A stretch of DNA of 17,125 nucleotides from Candidatus Competibacteraceae bacterium (GTDB taxonomy: Bacteria > Pseudomonadota > Gammaproteobacteria > Competibacterales > Competibacteraceae), in assembly GCA_007120095.1 (NCBI GenBank), contig SKOM01000044.1:1-17125 (forward strand). Direction: 5' to 3'. Made by a program: the position numbers and the translations under genes. Under the pieces are notes generated by a model that had not been told where the DNA came from, did not search any database, and worked only from the letters and a program-made list of their open reading frames with translations. This document shows positions 7,895 through 14,232 of the stretch, one piece after another. Position 1 is the first letter of the stretch. Each line of letters starts with the position of its first letter.

Positions 7895-7897
7895 GAG
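7893..7897 (+). promoter_or_regulatory. Ribosome binding site deciding the parA start
   Basis: AGGAG overlaps the TAG stop of rsmG and lies 9 nt before the ATG at 7907. A TTG at 7898 directly behind it is too close to be used, so the ATG is the likely start. Confidence 0.65.
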
Positions 7898-7906
7898 TTG
7901 TCGTTT

Positions 7907-8731
7907 ATGGCGCGGATTATTGCCATCACCAATCAAAAAGGCGGCGTCGGTAAGACCACTACCGCTGTGAATTTAGCCGCCAGTTTAGCGGCCGGACGCG
8001 CTAGCAATCAGGTGTTACTGGTTGACCTCGATCCGCAAGGGAATGCCACCATGGGGTGTGGTATCGATAAACATGGGGTGCGGGCAACCAGTTATGATGT
8101 CTTGCTCAATGAAGTCGATATCAGCGAAGCGCTGCAGTATTCTGAAACCGCGCAGATGCAGATTCTGCCGGCTAACGGCGATTTAACCGGGGCTGAAGTC
8201 GCTCTGTTGGATGTGGAATCCGGGCAGGCACGGCTGCGGGGCAGTTTACAGCGGATTGCCGCTAATTTCGATTTTATCTTGATTGATTGCCCCCCCTCGC
8301 TCAATATGCTCACAGTCAACGCTTTGACCGCCGCTCAAGGGGTGATCATTCCGGTGCAGTGTGAATATTATGCCCTGGAAGGGTTGTCGGCATTATTGCA
8401 AACCATTGATAAAGTGCGCCGTTCTACCAATCCTGAACTGCGTATTGAAGGGATGCTGCGTACCATGTACGACTCGCGCAACCGCCTCGCCGAGGAAGTC
8501 TCCAGCCAAATCGAAACGCATTTTGGTAAAGAGGTCTATACTACGATTATCCCGCGTAATGTGCGTCTTGCCGAAGCCCCGAGTTACGGCCAGCCGATCA
8601 TCGTCTATGACCCCAGTTCACGCGGTTCGGAAACGTATCGAAATCTGGCTAAAGAAGTCCGCCAACGGGCGCGACAACAATCCACCAGCACCAGCGTATT
8701 GGACACGGCGGCGGCCGAACGGAGATTGTGA
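7907..8731 (+). CDS. parA: Chromosome partitioning ATPase ParA (Soj)
   Basis: 274 aa. This is a Walker-type ATPase that binds DNA non-specifically and, with ParB on parS sites, segregates the replication-origin region. Motifs: deviant Walker A KGGVGKTT (11-18), A' LLVDLDPQGN (37-46), Walker B ILIDCPPSL (124-132), and VQCEYYALEGL followed by IPRNVRLAEAPSYG, as in chromosomal Soj proteins. The short N-terminus before the P-loop, without a helix-turn-helix, marks it as a chromosomal rather than a plasmid P1-type ParA. The last codons overlap the parB start (TGATG). Confidence 0.95.
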   Translation: MARIIAITNQKGGVGKTTTAVNLAASLAAGRASNQVLLVDLDPQGNATMGCGIDKHGVRATSYDVLLNEVDISEALQYSETAQMQILPANGDLTGAEVALLDVESGQARLRGSLQRIAANFDFILIDCPPSLNMLTVNALTAAQGVIIPVQCEYYALEGLSALLQTIDKVRRSTNPELRIEGMLRTMYDSRNRLAEEVSSQIETHFGKEVYTTIIPRNVRLAEAPSYGQPIIVYDPSSRGSETYRNLAKEVRQRARQQSTSTSVLDTAAAERRL

Positions 8732-9621
8732 TGGCGGCGAAAAAACGCGGTCTGGGTCGCGGGCTTGATGCCCTGCTGGGAGCCACCAGCAGCCAACGCA
8801 CAAGTCAGACCGATGATGAGAACTCGGCGGTGAGCACGGATGTGACCTTGCGGAAATTGCCGGTGGACTCACTCAGCCGCAGCCCGTTTCAACCGCGTAC
8901 TCACATCGATCCAGAGGCGCTGCAAGAGCTGGCGGATTCCATCTTGGCACAAGGTCTGGTGCAGCCGATTACGGTGCGTGCCGTCGTCGGTGGGCGCTAT
9001 GAAATTATCGCCGGTGAACGCCGCTGGCGCGCGGCGCGGCTGGCTGGGCTGAGTGAAATCTCGGCGATTATTTATGAAGTCAGCGATCAAATCGCTATGG
9101 CGATGGCGCTGATTGAGAATATCCAGCGCGAAGATCTTAACCCTTTAGAAGAAGCCCAGGCGCTGCAACGGCTGCATCTGGAGTGCCAGCTCACCCATCA
9201 ACAGGTGGCCGATGCGGTGGGACGCTCGCGCACTGCGGTCAGCAATTTACTGCGCTTATTGGAACTCAGCCCGGCAGTGCGTGAAATGCTTGGCGAGAAC
9301 AAACTGGAAATGGGTCATGCTCGGGCTTTATTACCGCTGGAACCGACGCTGCAATACGAAGCGGCGGGGCAAATCGTACTGCGCGGCTTGTCAGTGCGTG
9401 AAACTGAAGAGTTAGTCCGGCGCCTGCAGCAGAGTAACGGTGCGCCCCCCAAACCCCGGCGTCCGGCGCTCGATCCCAATATTCGCAGTCTGCAGGATGA
9501 TCTCAGCGCCCGCTTGGGTGCGCGTGTCGCCTTAAAACACAGCGCCTCGGGCAAGGGCAGGGTAGTGATTGAATACAATTCACTGGATGAACTTGATGGG
9601 ATTTTGGGCCATATTCGCTGA
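8731..9621 (+). CDS. parB: Chromosome partitioning protein ParB (Spo0J family)
   Basis: 296 aa. It is a CTP-dependent DNA clamp that loads at parS. The N-terminus KKRGLGRGLDALLG (4-17) is the ParA-stimulating segment of chromosomal ParB. The ParB/Srx nuclease-like CTP-binding domain covers about 39-130, with QPRTHID (54-60), GLVQPITVR (75-83), the arginine patch GERRWRA (95-101) and ENIQREDLNP (129-138). A helix-turn-helix lies at about 154-175 (LTHQQVADAVGRSRTAVSNLLR), and a C-terminal dimerisation domain from about 250. A GTG at 8728 just before the ATG is an alternative start. No parS-like site is seen in the window. Confidence 0.95.
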   Translation: MAAKKRGLGRGLDALLGATSSQRTSQTDDENSAVSTDVTLRKLPVDSLSRSPFQPRTHIDPEALQELADSILAQGLVQPITVRAVVGGRYEIIAGERRWRAARLAGLSEISAIIYEVSDQIAMAMALIENIQREDLNPLEEAQALQRLHLECQLTHQQVADAVGRSRTAVSNLLRLLELSPAVREMLGENKLEMGHARALLPLEPTLQYEAAGQIVLRGLSVRETEELVRRLQQSNGAPPKPRRPALDPNIRSLQDDLSARLGARVALKHSASGKGRVVIEYNSLDELDGILGHIR

Positions 9622-9638
9622 TCGCCGACGGATATTAT

Positions 9639-9666
9639 TTGACAGCCCCGCCAAAGCCTGTAAACT
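9639..9666 (+). promoter_or_regulatory. Sigma-70-type promoter of tRNA-Val
   Basis: A perfect -35 TTGACA (9639-9644) is followed after 16 nt by TAAACT (9661-9666). The tRNA begins about 20 nt after the -10, giving a leader of roughly a dozen nucleotides. This places an independent promoter directly behind parB. Confidence 0.75.
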
Positions 9667-9685
9667 ACGTGTGCTAGAGCGATCT

Positions 9686-9762
9686 AGGCGCGTAGCTCAG
9701 CTGGTTAGAGCACCACCTTGACATGGTGGGGGTCGTTGGTTCGAGTCCAATCGCGCCTACCA
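9686..9762 (+). tRNA. tRNA-Val (anticodon GAC)
   Basis: 77 nt including an encoded CCA. The acceptor stem AGGCGCG/CGCGCCT pairs fully, with discriminator A. The D arm, the anticodon stem CCACC/GGTGG around loop TTGACAT, and the T arm with GGTTCGAGTCC are all standard. Anticodon GAC is at 9720-9722. It reads GUC and GUU valine codons. Placement just before thrS is common in Gammaproteobacteria. Confidence 0.97.
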
Positions 9763-9770
9763 GCTTCCTG

Positions 9771-9797
9771 AAAAGCCATCCCTACGGATGGCTTTTT
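9771..9797 (+). terminator. Rho-independent terminator after tRNA-Val
   Basis: Stem GCCATCC/GGATGGC (9775-9781 with 9786-9792), loop CTAC, followed by TTTTT. Four A residues before the stem can pair with the T run, so a weaker reverse-strand terminator is possible too. It should stop both the tRNA transcript and any read-through from the icd-parB run. Confidence 0.88.
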
Positions 9798-9803
9798 GCA
9801 TTC

Positions 9804-9812
9804 TGCTATAAT
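9804..9812 (+). promoter_or_regulatory. Extended -10 promoter of thrS
   Basis: TGCTATAAT is a perfect extended -10 (TG at 9804-9805, TATAAT at 9807-9812). The -35 position falls inside the terminator hairpin and is poor. Transcription would start near 9819, leaving a thrS leader of about 55 nt. Confidence 0.65.
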
Positions 9813-9874
9813 CCGCCCTGAATCAAACCCAGTACTATTTGTTTTACCATTAATATGTCGAATGAGGCTCGATC

Positions 9875-11836
9875 ATGCCCTTGATCACGCTCCCTGACGG
9901 TAGCGAAAAACATTTCCCTGAACCGGTTAGCGGTTTTGATATTGCCGCCAGTATTGGCTCGGGTTTAGCCAAAGCCGCACTGGCTTTAGAAGTGGACGGT
10001 GTGCAACGCGATCTGTCCACTACGCTCAGCCACGATGCCAGGGTACGGATTCTGACTGCCAAGGATGTTGAGGGCCTCGATGTATTGCGCCATACCCTGG
10101 CCGCTCAAGTACTGGCGCGTGCCGTCAAAGAGCTTTATCCACAGGCGCGCCTGGCCATCGGCCCGACGATTGATACCGGGTTTTATTACGATGTGGACTT
10201 CCCCGAGCCGATTTCTCCGGAGGCCTTGCCGGCCATTGAGGCTCGAATGCAGGAAATTGTTGCGGAGAATCTGCCGGTAACCCGGGAAATGTGGCCGCGT
10301 GACCAGGCCATCGATTATTTTCAGCACAAAGGCGAGCATTATAAAGCCCAGATTATCCAAGCCGCACCGGCGGAAGAATCGTACGTCTCATTGTATCGCC
10401 AGGGGGCGGACGGTGCCGATGTGTTTATGGATTTATGCTATGGGCCGCATTTACCGACAATCGGCAAAGCCGGTAGTGCATTTCGTCTGACCAGTCTGGC
10501 CGGAGCGTACTGGCGCGGCGACAGCAATAATAAAATGCTGACCCGCATTTACGGTACAGCCTGGCCCTCAGAGAAAGCACTTAAAGCCCATTTGCGCATG
10601 CTCGAAGAGGCGGAAAAACGCGACCATCGCAAGCTAGGGCGTCAGCTGGATCTGTTCCACAGCCAGGAAGAGGCTCCTGGTATGGCCTTCTGGCATCCCA
10701 AGGGCTGGACGCTGTGGCAGCAGGTTGAGCAATACATGCGGGCTGTTTATCAGCACACCGGTTTTCAAGAAGTACGCTGCCCTAATGTGCTTGACGTCAA
10801 ACTGTGGAAGGCATCAGGACACTGGGATAATTTCAAGGAGAATATGTTTTTTACGGCGTCGGAAAACCGTGACTATGCGATTAAACCGATGAACTGCCCT
10901 GGGCATGTACAGATTTTCAAACAACATCTGCATTCCTACCGCGAACTGCCGATCCGTCTGGGTGAGTTTGGCTCCTGTCACCGCAACGAGCCTTCGGGGT
11001 CTTTGCACGGTCTGATGCGGGTACGCAGTTTTGTTCAAGACGACGGCCATATCTTCTGCACCGAAGATCAAATCCACGACGAAGTGGTCGCGTTCACCCG
11101 CACATTGCAGCAGGTGTATGCGGACTTCGGTTTTACCGATATTTTATACAAGCTGGCTACCCGACCTGAGCAACGGGTCGGCGCGGACGCCGTCTGGGAC
11201 AAAGCCGAACGGGCTTTGCAGCAAGCACTGGACGGGCAGGGCATCAATTATCAGCTCAATCCCGGCGAGGGCGCGTTTTATGGGCCGAAGATTGAATTCT
11301 CGCTGCGTGATGGCATTGGCCGCGTCTGGCAATGTGGTACCATGCAGGTGGATTTTTCCATGCCTGGTCAACTGGGTGCGGAATATGTCGCCGAAGATTC
11401 CAGCCGCCGCACTCCCGTCATGCTGCACCGGGCGATGCTGGGTTCCCTGGAGCGCTTTATCGGTATTTTAATTGAGCACTACGCCGGGCACTTCCCGCTG
11501 TGGTTAGCGCCGGTGCAATGCGTCGCCATGGGTATTACCGATCACCAGGCCGATGCGGTACAAGCGCTGGCCGGTCGGCTGCGTCAACAGGATTTGCGGG
11601 TGGAGACGGATTTGCGCAATGCCAAGGTGTCTTATAAAATCCGCGAGCATTCTTTACAAAAAACCCCTGTTATCCTAGTGTTAGGGAATCGCGAAATCGA
11701 ACGGGACACCGTTACGGTGCGCCGTTTTGGCAGCAATGTCCAGCAGACCTTGCCTGTCACCGAGCTGATTGAGCGATTGCGTGCTGAAATTTCCAGCAAA
11801 CGCCTGCCCGAAACGCCGATGAATGCAGCAGCATGA
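9875..11836 (+). CDS. thrS: Threonyl-tRNA synthetase
   Basis: 653 aa. It charges tRNA-Thr with threonine. Domains in order: TGS (1 to about 62, starting MPLITLPDGS), the N2 editing domain (about 65-225), the class II catalytic core (about 245-540) and the anticodon-binding domain (about 545-640). The core is intact: motif 2 region FGSCHRNEPSGSLHGL (365-380) and zinc ligands Cys341 (MNCPGH), His392 (DDGHIF) and His518 (MLHRAMLGS). The editing domain is odd. E. coli has HxxxH (His73/His77), but this protein reads HTLAAQ at 73-78, so the second His is absent and one residue seems inserted, while the second editing pair CYGPH (Cys188, His192) is kept. The start ATG has TGAGG 7 nt upstream. E. coli thrS represses its own translation through leader structures mimicking tRNA-Thr; I cannot show this here. 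Confidence 0.97.
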   Translation: MPLITLPDGSEKHFPEPVSGFDIAASIGSGLAKAALALEVDGVQRDLSTTLSHDARVRILTAKDVEGLDVLRHTLAAQVLARAVKELYPQARLAIGPTIDTGFYYDVDFPEPISPEALPAIEARMQEIVAENLPVTREMWPRDQAIDYFQHKGEHYKAQIIQAAPAEESYVSLYRQGADGADVFMDLCYGPHLPTIGKAGSAFRLTSLAGAYWRGDSNNKMLTRIYGTAWPSEKALKAHLRMLEEAEKRDHRKLGRQLDLFHSQEEAPGMAFWHPKGWTLWQQVEQYMRAVYQHTGFQEVRCPNVLDVKLWKASGHWDNFKENMFFTASENRDYAIKPMNCPGHVQIFKQHLHSYRELPIRLGEFGSCHRNEPSGSLHGLMRVRSFVQDDGHIFCTEDQIHDEVVAFTRTLQQVYADFGFTDILYKLATRPEQRVGADAVWDKAERALQQALDGQGINYQLNPGEGAFYGPKIEFSLRDGIGRVWQCGTMQVDFSMPGQLGAEYVAEDSSRRTPVMLHRAMLGSLERFIGILIEHYAGHFPLWLAPVQCVAMGITDHQADAVQALAGRLRQQDLRVETDLRNAKVSYKIREHSLQKTPVILVLGNREIERDTVTVRRFGSNVQQTLPVTELIERLRAEISSKRLPETPMNAAA

Positions 11837-11865
11837 TTGAGAACGCCGTGATTCCCCTATATAAT
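11837..11865 (+). promoter_or_regulatory. Sigma-70-type promoter of infC and downstream genes
   Basis: TTGAGA (11837-11842) begins right after the thrS stop. A 17-nt spacer leads to a perfect TATAAT (11860-11865). Transcription should begin near 11872. A second, strong promoter inside the operon fits the higher demand for IF3 and ribosomal proteins than for ThrS. Confidence 0.75.
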
Positions 11866-11873
11866 TCTCCCTC

Positions 11874-11890
11874 ATCTGCACGGGGCAGAT
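11874..11890 (+). other. Small hairpin in the infC leader
   Basis: ATCTGC (11874-11879) and GCAGAT (11885-11890) form a 6-bp stem with a 5-nt loop at the predicted 5' end of the infC transcript. It may stabilise the mRNA; no T run follows, so it is not a terminator. Confidence 0.4.
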
Positions 11891-11916
11891 TAAGTATACG
11901 AGTCTTATGATTCCAA

Positions 11917-11923
11917 AAGGAGG
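11917..11923 (+). promoter_or_regulatory. Strong ribosome binding site deciding the infC start
   Basis: AAGGAGG is complementary to the 16S rRNA tail over seven bases. It lies 8 nt before an in-frame ATC (11932) and 5 nt before an ACG (11929). The next standard start, GTG at 11974, is 50 nt away, too far to use this site. Confidence 0.8.
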
Positions 11924-11931
11924 ATATAACG

Positions 11932-12450
11932 ATCGCCACTACTATTGATAACCGTGTTAATGAGCAGATCACCGTGCCCCGGGTACGGCTGGTCACTGCA
12001 GAAGGGGAACAGCACGGCATCGTACCGATCGAAGAGGCGTTGCATATGGCCGAAGAGGCGGGATTGGATCTGGTGGAAGTTGCGCCAACGGCCAAACCGC
12101 CCGTTTGCCGGGTGATGGACTTTGGTAAGTTCAAATTCGAGCAGAGCAAAAAGCAGCACGAAGCACGCAAGAAACAAAAGCAAATACAAGTTAAGGAAAT
12201 TAAATTTCGTCCTGGGACGGACGAAGGGGATTATCAGGTCAAACTACGCAACCTGATACGTTTCCTCAAAGAAGGTGATAAAACCAAGGTCACCCTACGA
12301 TTCCGGGGGCGTGAGATGGCTCATCAGGATCTAGGTATGAAATTATTGCAGCGGGTCGAAGCGGATCTCTCTGAATACGCGGCTGTCGAGCAGTATCCTA
12401 AGCTCGAAGGTCGCCAGATGATTATGGTACTGGCCCCTCGCAAGAAATAA
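11932..12450 (+). CDS. infC: Translation initiation factor IF-3, non-canonical AUC start
   Basis: 172 aa from the ATC. IF3 binds the 30S subunit and enforces correct start codon and initiator tRNA choice. N domain features are RVNEQITVPRVRLV (about 9-22), PIEEALHMAEEAGLDLVEV, and PPVCRVMDFGKFKFEQ. The lysine-rich linker is SKKQHEARKKQKQ. The C domain has IKFRPGTDEGDYQVKLRN, VTLRFRGREMAHQDLG and the end MIMVLAPRKK. Beginning at GTG 11974 would remove about 14 conserved N-terminal residues and leave the strong ribosome binding site unused, so the start is AUC (or, less likely, ACG at 11929). Rare AUU/AUC/AUA starts in infC let IF3 repress its own synthesis, as known for E. coli AUU. rpmI and rplT follow, as usual. 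Confidence 0.93.
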   Translation: MATTIDNRVNEQITVPRVRLVTAEGEQHGIVPIEEALHMAEEAGLDLVEVAPTAKPPVCRVMDFGKFKFEQSKKQHEARKKQKQIQVKEIKFRPGTDEGDYQVKLRNLIRFLKEGDKTKVTLRFRGREMAHQDLGMKLLQRVEADLSEYAAVEQYPKLEGRQMIMVLAPRKK

Positions 12451-12505
12451 GCAGTGTGACCTCACTCGCGTTGTTAATCCATTAAGCCTTAAATGCGGAG
12501 TTATT

Positions 12506-12703
12506 ATGCCTAAGATTAAAACTAATCGCGGCGCGGCCAAGCGGTTTAGCCGTACCGGTTCGGGAAATTTTAAACGTTCCCAATCGCACCGTCGCCATAT
12601 CCTGACCAAGAAAAGCACCAAGCGTAAGCGTCATCTGCGCGATTTTGCGCTGGTGGCCAGTGCCGATGTGCCGATGGTGCGGCGGCTGCTGCCTTATTCC
12701 TGA
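12506..12703 (+). CDS. rpmI: 50S ribosomal protein L35 (bL35)
   Basis: 65 aa, the normal length. The start MPKIKTNRGAAKRF, the segment HRRHILTKKSTKRKR and the end RRLLPYS are typical of L35. It is very basic and packs onto 23S rRNA. GGAG lies 5 nt before the ATG. It sits between infC and rplT; in E. coli the L20 protein represses this gene through an mRNA structure in the infC-rpmI region. Short inverted repeats exist in the 55-nt spacer here, but none is strong enough to call an L20 site. Confidence 0.97.
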   Translation: MPKIKTNRGAAKRFSRTGSGNFKRSQSHRRHILTKKSTKRKRHLRDFALVASADVPMVRRLLPYS

Positions 12704-12735
12704 ATCGTCATATTGGTTAACTGAGGTCGTCTGTC

Positions 12736-13095
12736 ATGTCCAGAGTCAAACGTGGGACTACTGCCCACGCCCGTCATAAGAAAGTTCTAAAGAAAGCCAA
12801 AGGCTATTACGGTGCTCGCAGTCGCGTGTATCGTGTTGCCAAACAAGCGGTGATTAAAGCCGGTCAATACGCTTATCGTGACCGCCGCCAGAGAAAACGA
12901 GATTTCCGTGGCTTGTGGATTGTGCGTATCAACGCCGCTGCCCGTGAGCACGGTTTGAGTTATAGCCGCTTCATTAATGGGCTCAAGCAAGCCGAGATTG
13001 AAATCGATCGCAAGGTGCTGGCCGATCTGGCGGTGCACGATAAGGCTGCGTTTGCTGTTCTGGCTGCACAAGCTAAGGCCGCATTCAGCGCCTAA
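12736..13095 (+). CDS. rplT: 50S ribosomal protein L20 (bL20)
   Basis: 119 aa, standard size. Diagnostic segments are MSRVKRGTTAHARHKKVLK (1-19), AKGYYGARSRVYRVAKQAV, YRDRRQRKRDFRGLWIVRIN and SYSRFINGLKQA. L20 binds 23S rRNA early in 50S assembly and represses the operon translationally in E. coli. TGAGG lies 9 nt before the start. A 32-nt gap separates it from rpmI. Confidence 0.97.
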   Translation: MSRVKRGTTAHARHKKVLKKAKGYYGARSRVYRVAKQAVIKAGQYAYRDRRQRKRDFRGLWIVRINAAAREHGLSYSRFINGLKQAEIEIDRKVLADLAVHDKAAFAVLAAQAKAAFSA

Positions 13096-13107
13096 GTGTC
13101 TTGGAGT

Positions 13108-13148
13108 CCTCTGCCCCCAACCTCCTGTTCCCACAAGCAGGGCAGGGG
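13108..13148 (+). promoter_or_regulatory. Hairpin in the rplT-pheS spacer
   Basis: CCTCTGCCC (13108-13116) pairs with GGGCAGGGG (13140-13148) over 9 bp with one G-U pair; the loop is 23 nt. No T run follows, so it is not a normal terminator. The 3' arm contains the AGGGGG that would serve an ATG at 13153. No Phe-rich leader peptide is encoded here, unlike E. coli pheM. Confidence 0.4.
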
Positions 13149-13176
13149 GTGAATGCTTACGATTAAGGAAAACCGC

Positions 13177-14163
13177 GTGGAAGATTTGCAGCAACTGCTG
13201 GTGCAGGCACAACGTGAGATCGCCGCCGCCGACGATTCAGCCGCTTTGGAACAGTTGCGGGTTCATTACCTCGGTAAAAAAGGCCAATTGACGGCTCAGC
13301 TCAAACAGCTTGGGCAACTGCCGCCGGAGCAGCGTCCACAGGCCGGTCAAGCCATCAATGAAGCCAAACAAACGCTGCAACAGGCACTGGAGTTGCGACG
13401 CCACGCCTTGCAGGCTGCTGATCTGGAGGCGCGTCTGGCCAGCGAGGCGGTGGACGTTACCCTGCCCGGTCGCGGTTCGGGCATCGGTGGACGCCATCCT
13501 TTGAGTCGCACACTGGATCGCATCGAGCACTTCTTCCGGCGTATGAGTTTCGAAGTCGCTTCAGGGCCGGAAATTGAAGATGATTTTCACAATTTCGAAG
13601 CGCTGAACATTCCAGCTCATCATCCGGCCCGAGCGATGCACGATACCTTTTATTTCCCGAGCGGACTGCTGCTGCGCACCCATACCTCAAATATGCAGAT
13701 TCGCGTTATGGAGCAGCAACCCCCACCATTGCGGCTGATCGCGATGGGGCGAGTGTATCGCTGTGATTATGATCAAACCCACTCGCCCATGTTTCATCAA
13801 ATCGAAGGCTTGGTGGTAGATGAAGCCATCAGCTTTGCCGATCTCAAGGGGATGTTATACGATTTCTTACGGGCTTTTTTTGAAGACGATAACTTAGAGC
13901 TGCGGTTTCGGCCCTCGTACTTTCCCTTTACCGAACCGTCCGCTGAGGTGGACATTCGCCGCAACGGTGGGGACTGGCTGGAGGTATTAGGTTGCGGCAT
14001 GGTGCATCCCGAAGTATTTCGTCATGTCGATATCGACAGCGAGCGCTACACCGGCTATGCCTTCGGTCTGGGTGCTGAGCGCCTGACCATGCTGCGCTAC
14101 GGTGTGAATGATTTGCGCCTGTTTTTTGACAATGATATTCGTTTTTTGCAACAGTTTCGCTAA
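13177..14163 (+). CDS. pheS: Phenylalanyl-tRNA synthetase alpha subunit
   Basis: 328 aa from the GTG; E. coli PheS is 327 aa. The alpha chain holds the active site of the alpha2-beta2 enzyme that charges tRNA-Phe. Visible features are the N-terminal coiled-coil region with RVHYLGKKGQLT (27-38), GPEIEDDFHNFEALNIPAHH (130-149), HDTFYF (155-160), motif 2 GRVYRCDYDQTHSPMFHQ (191-208), the Phe-binding FRPSYFPFTEPSAEVD (244-259) and motif 3 GLGAERLTMLRYG (297-309). Two starts compete. GTG at 13177 has AAGGAA 6 nt upstream and matches the N-termini of E. coli and Pseudomonas PheS. ATG at 13153 would add eight residues and its AGGGGG site lies in a hairpin. I prefer the GTG, with moderate certainty. 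Confidence 0.95.
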   Translation: MEDLQQLLVQAQREIAAADDSAALEQLRVHYLGKKGQLTAQLKQLGQLPPEQRPQAGQAINEAKQTLQQALELRRHALQAADLEARLASEAVDVTLPGRGSGIGGRHPLSRTLDRIEHFFRRMSFEVASGPEIEDDFHNFEALNIPAHHPARAMHDTFYFPSGLLLRTHTSNMQIRVMEQQPPPLRLIAMGRVYRCDYDQTHSPMFHQIEGLVVDEAISFADLKGMLYDFLRAFFEDDNLELRFRPSYFPFTEPSAEVDIRRNGGDWLEVLGCGMVHPEVFRHVDIDSERYTGYAFGLGAERLTMLRYGVNDLRLFFDNDIRFLQQFR

Positions 14164-14232
14164 ACACCGAGTGGTCGCGTTTATCTGCCCTTGTGGCAAC
14201 AGGTCATCCAGCCTATCCGAGACAACAAGATT

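Noticed and set aside
9385..9410. Possible parS site in parB (GTGAAAC half)
   Set aside because: Only one half of the usual TGTTTCAC-GTGAAACA palindrome is present and it falls in a conserved coding stretch.
12451..12505. L20 operator in the infC-rpmI spacer
   Set aside because: Only short inverted repeats such as TTAA-GCC-TTAA are visible; the E. coli site is a long-range pseudoknot that cannot be judged by eye.
13096..13176. pheM-like leader peptide before pheS
   Set aside because: No short frame with Phe codons and no attenuator T run exists in the spacer.
14191..14232. TTG start giving a longer PheT
   Set aside because: PheT relatives begin at the MRISEHWL-type N-terminus; the 14 extra residues have no counterpart and no ribosome binding site.
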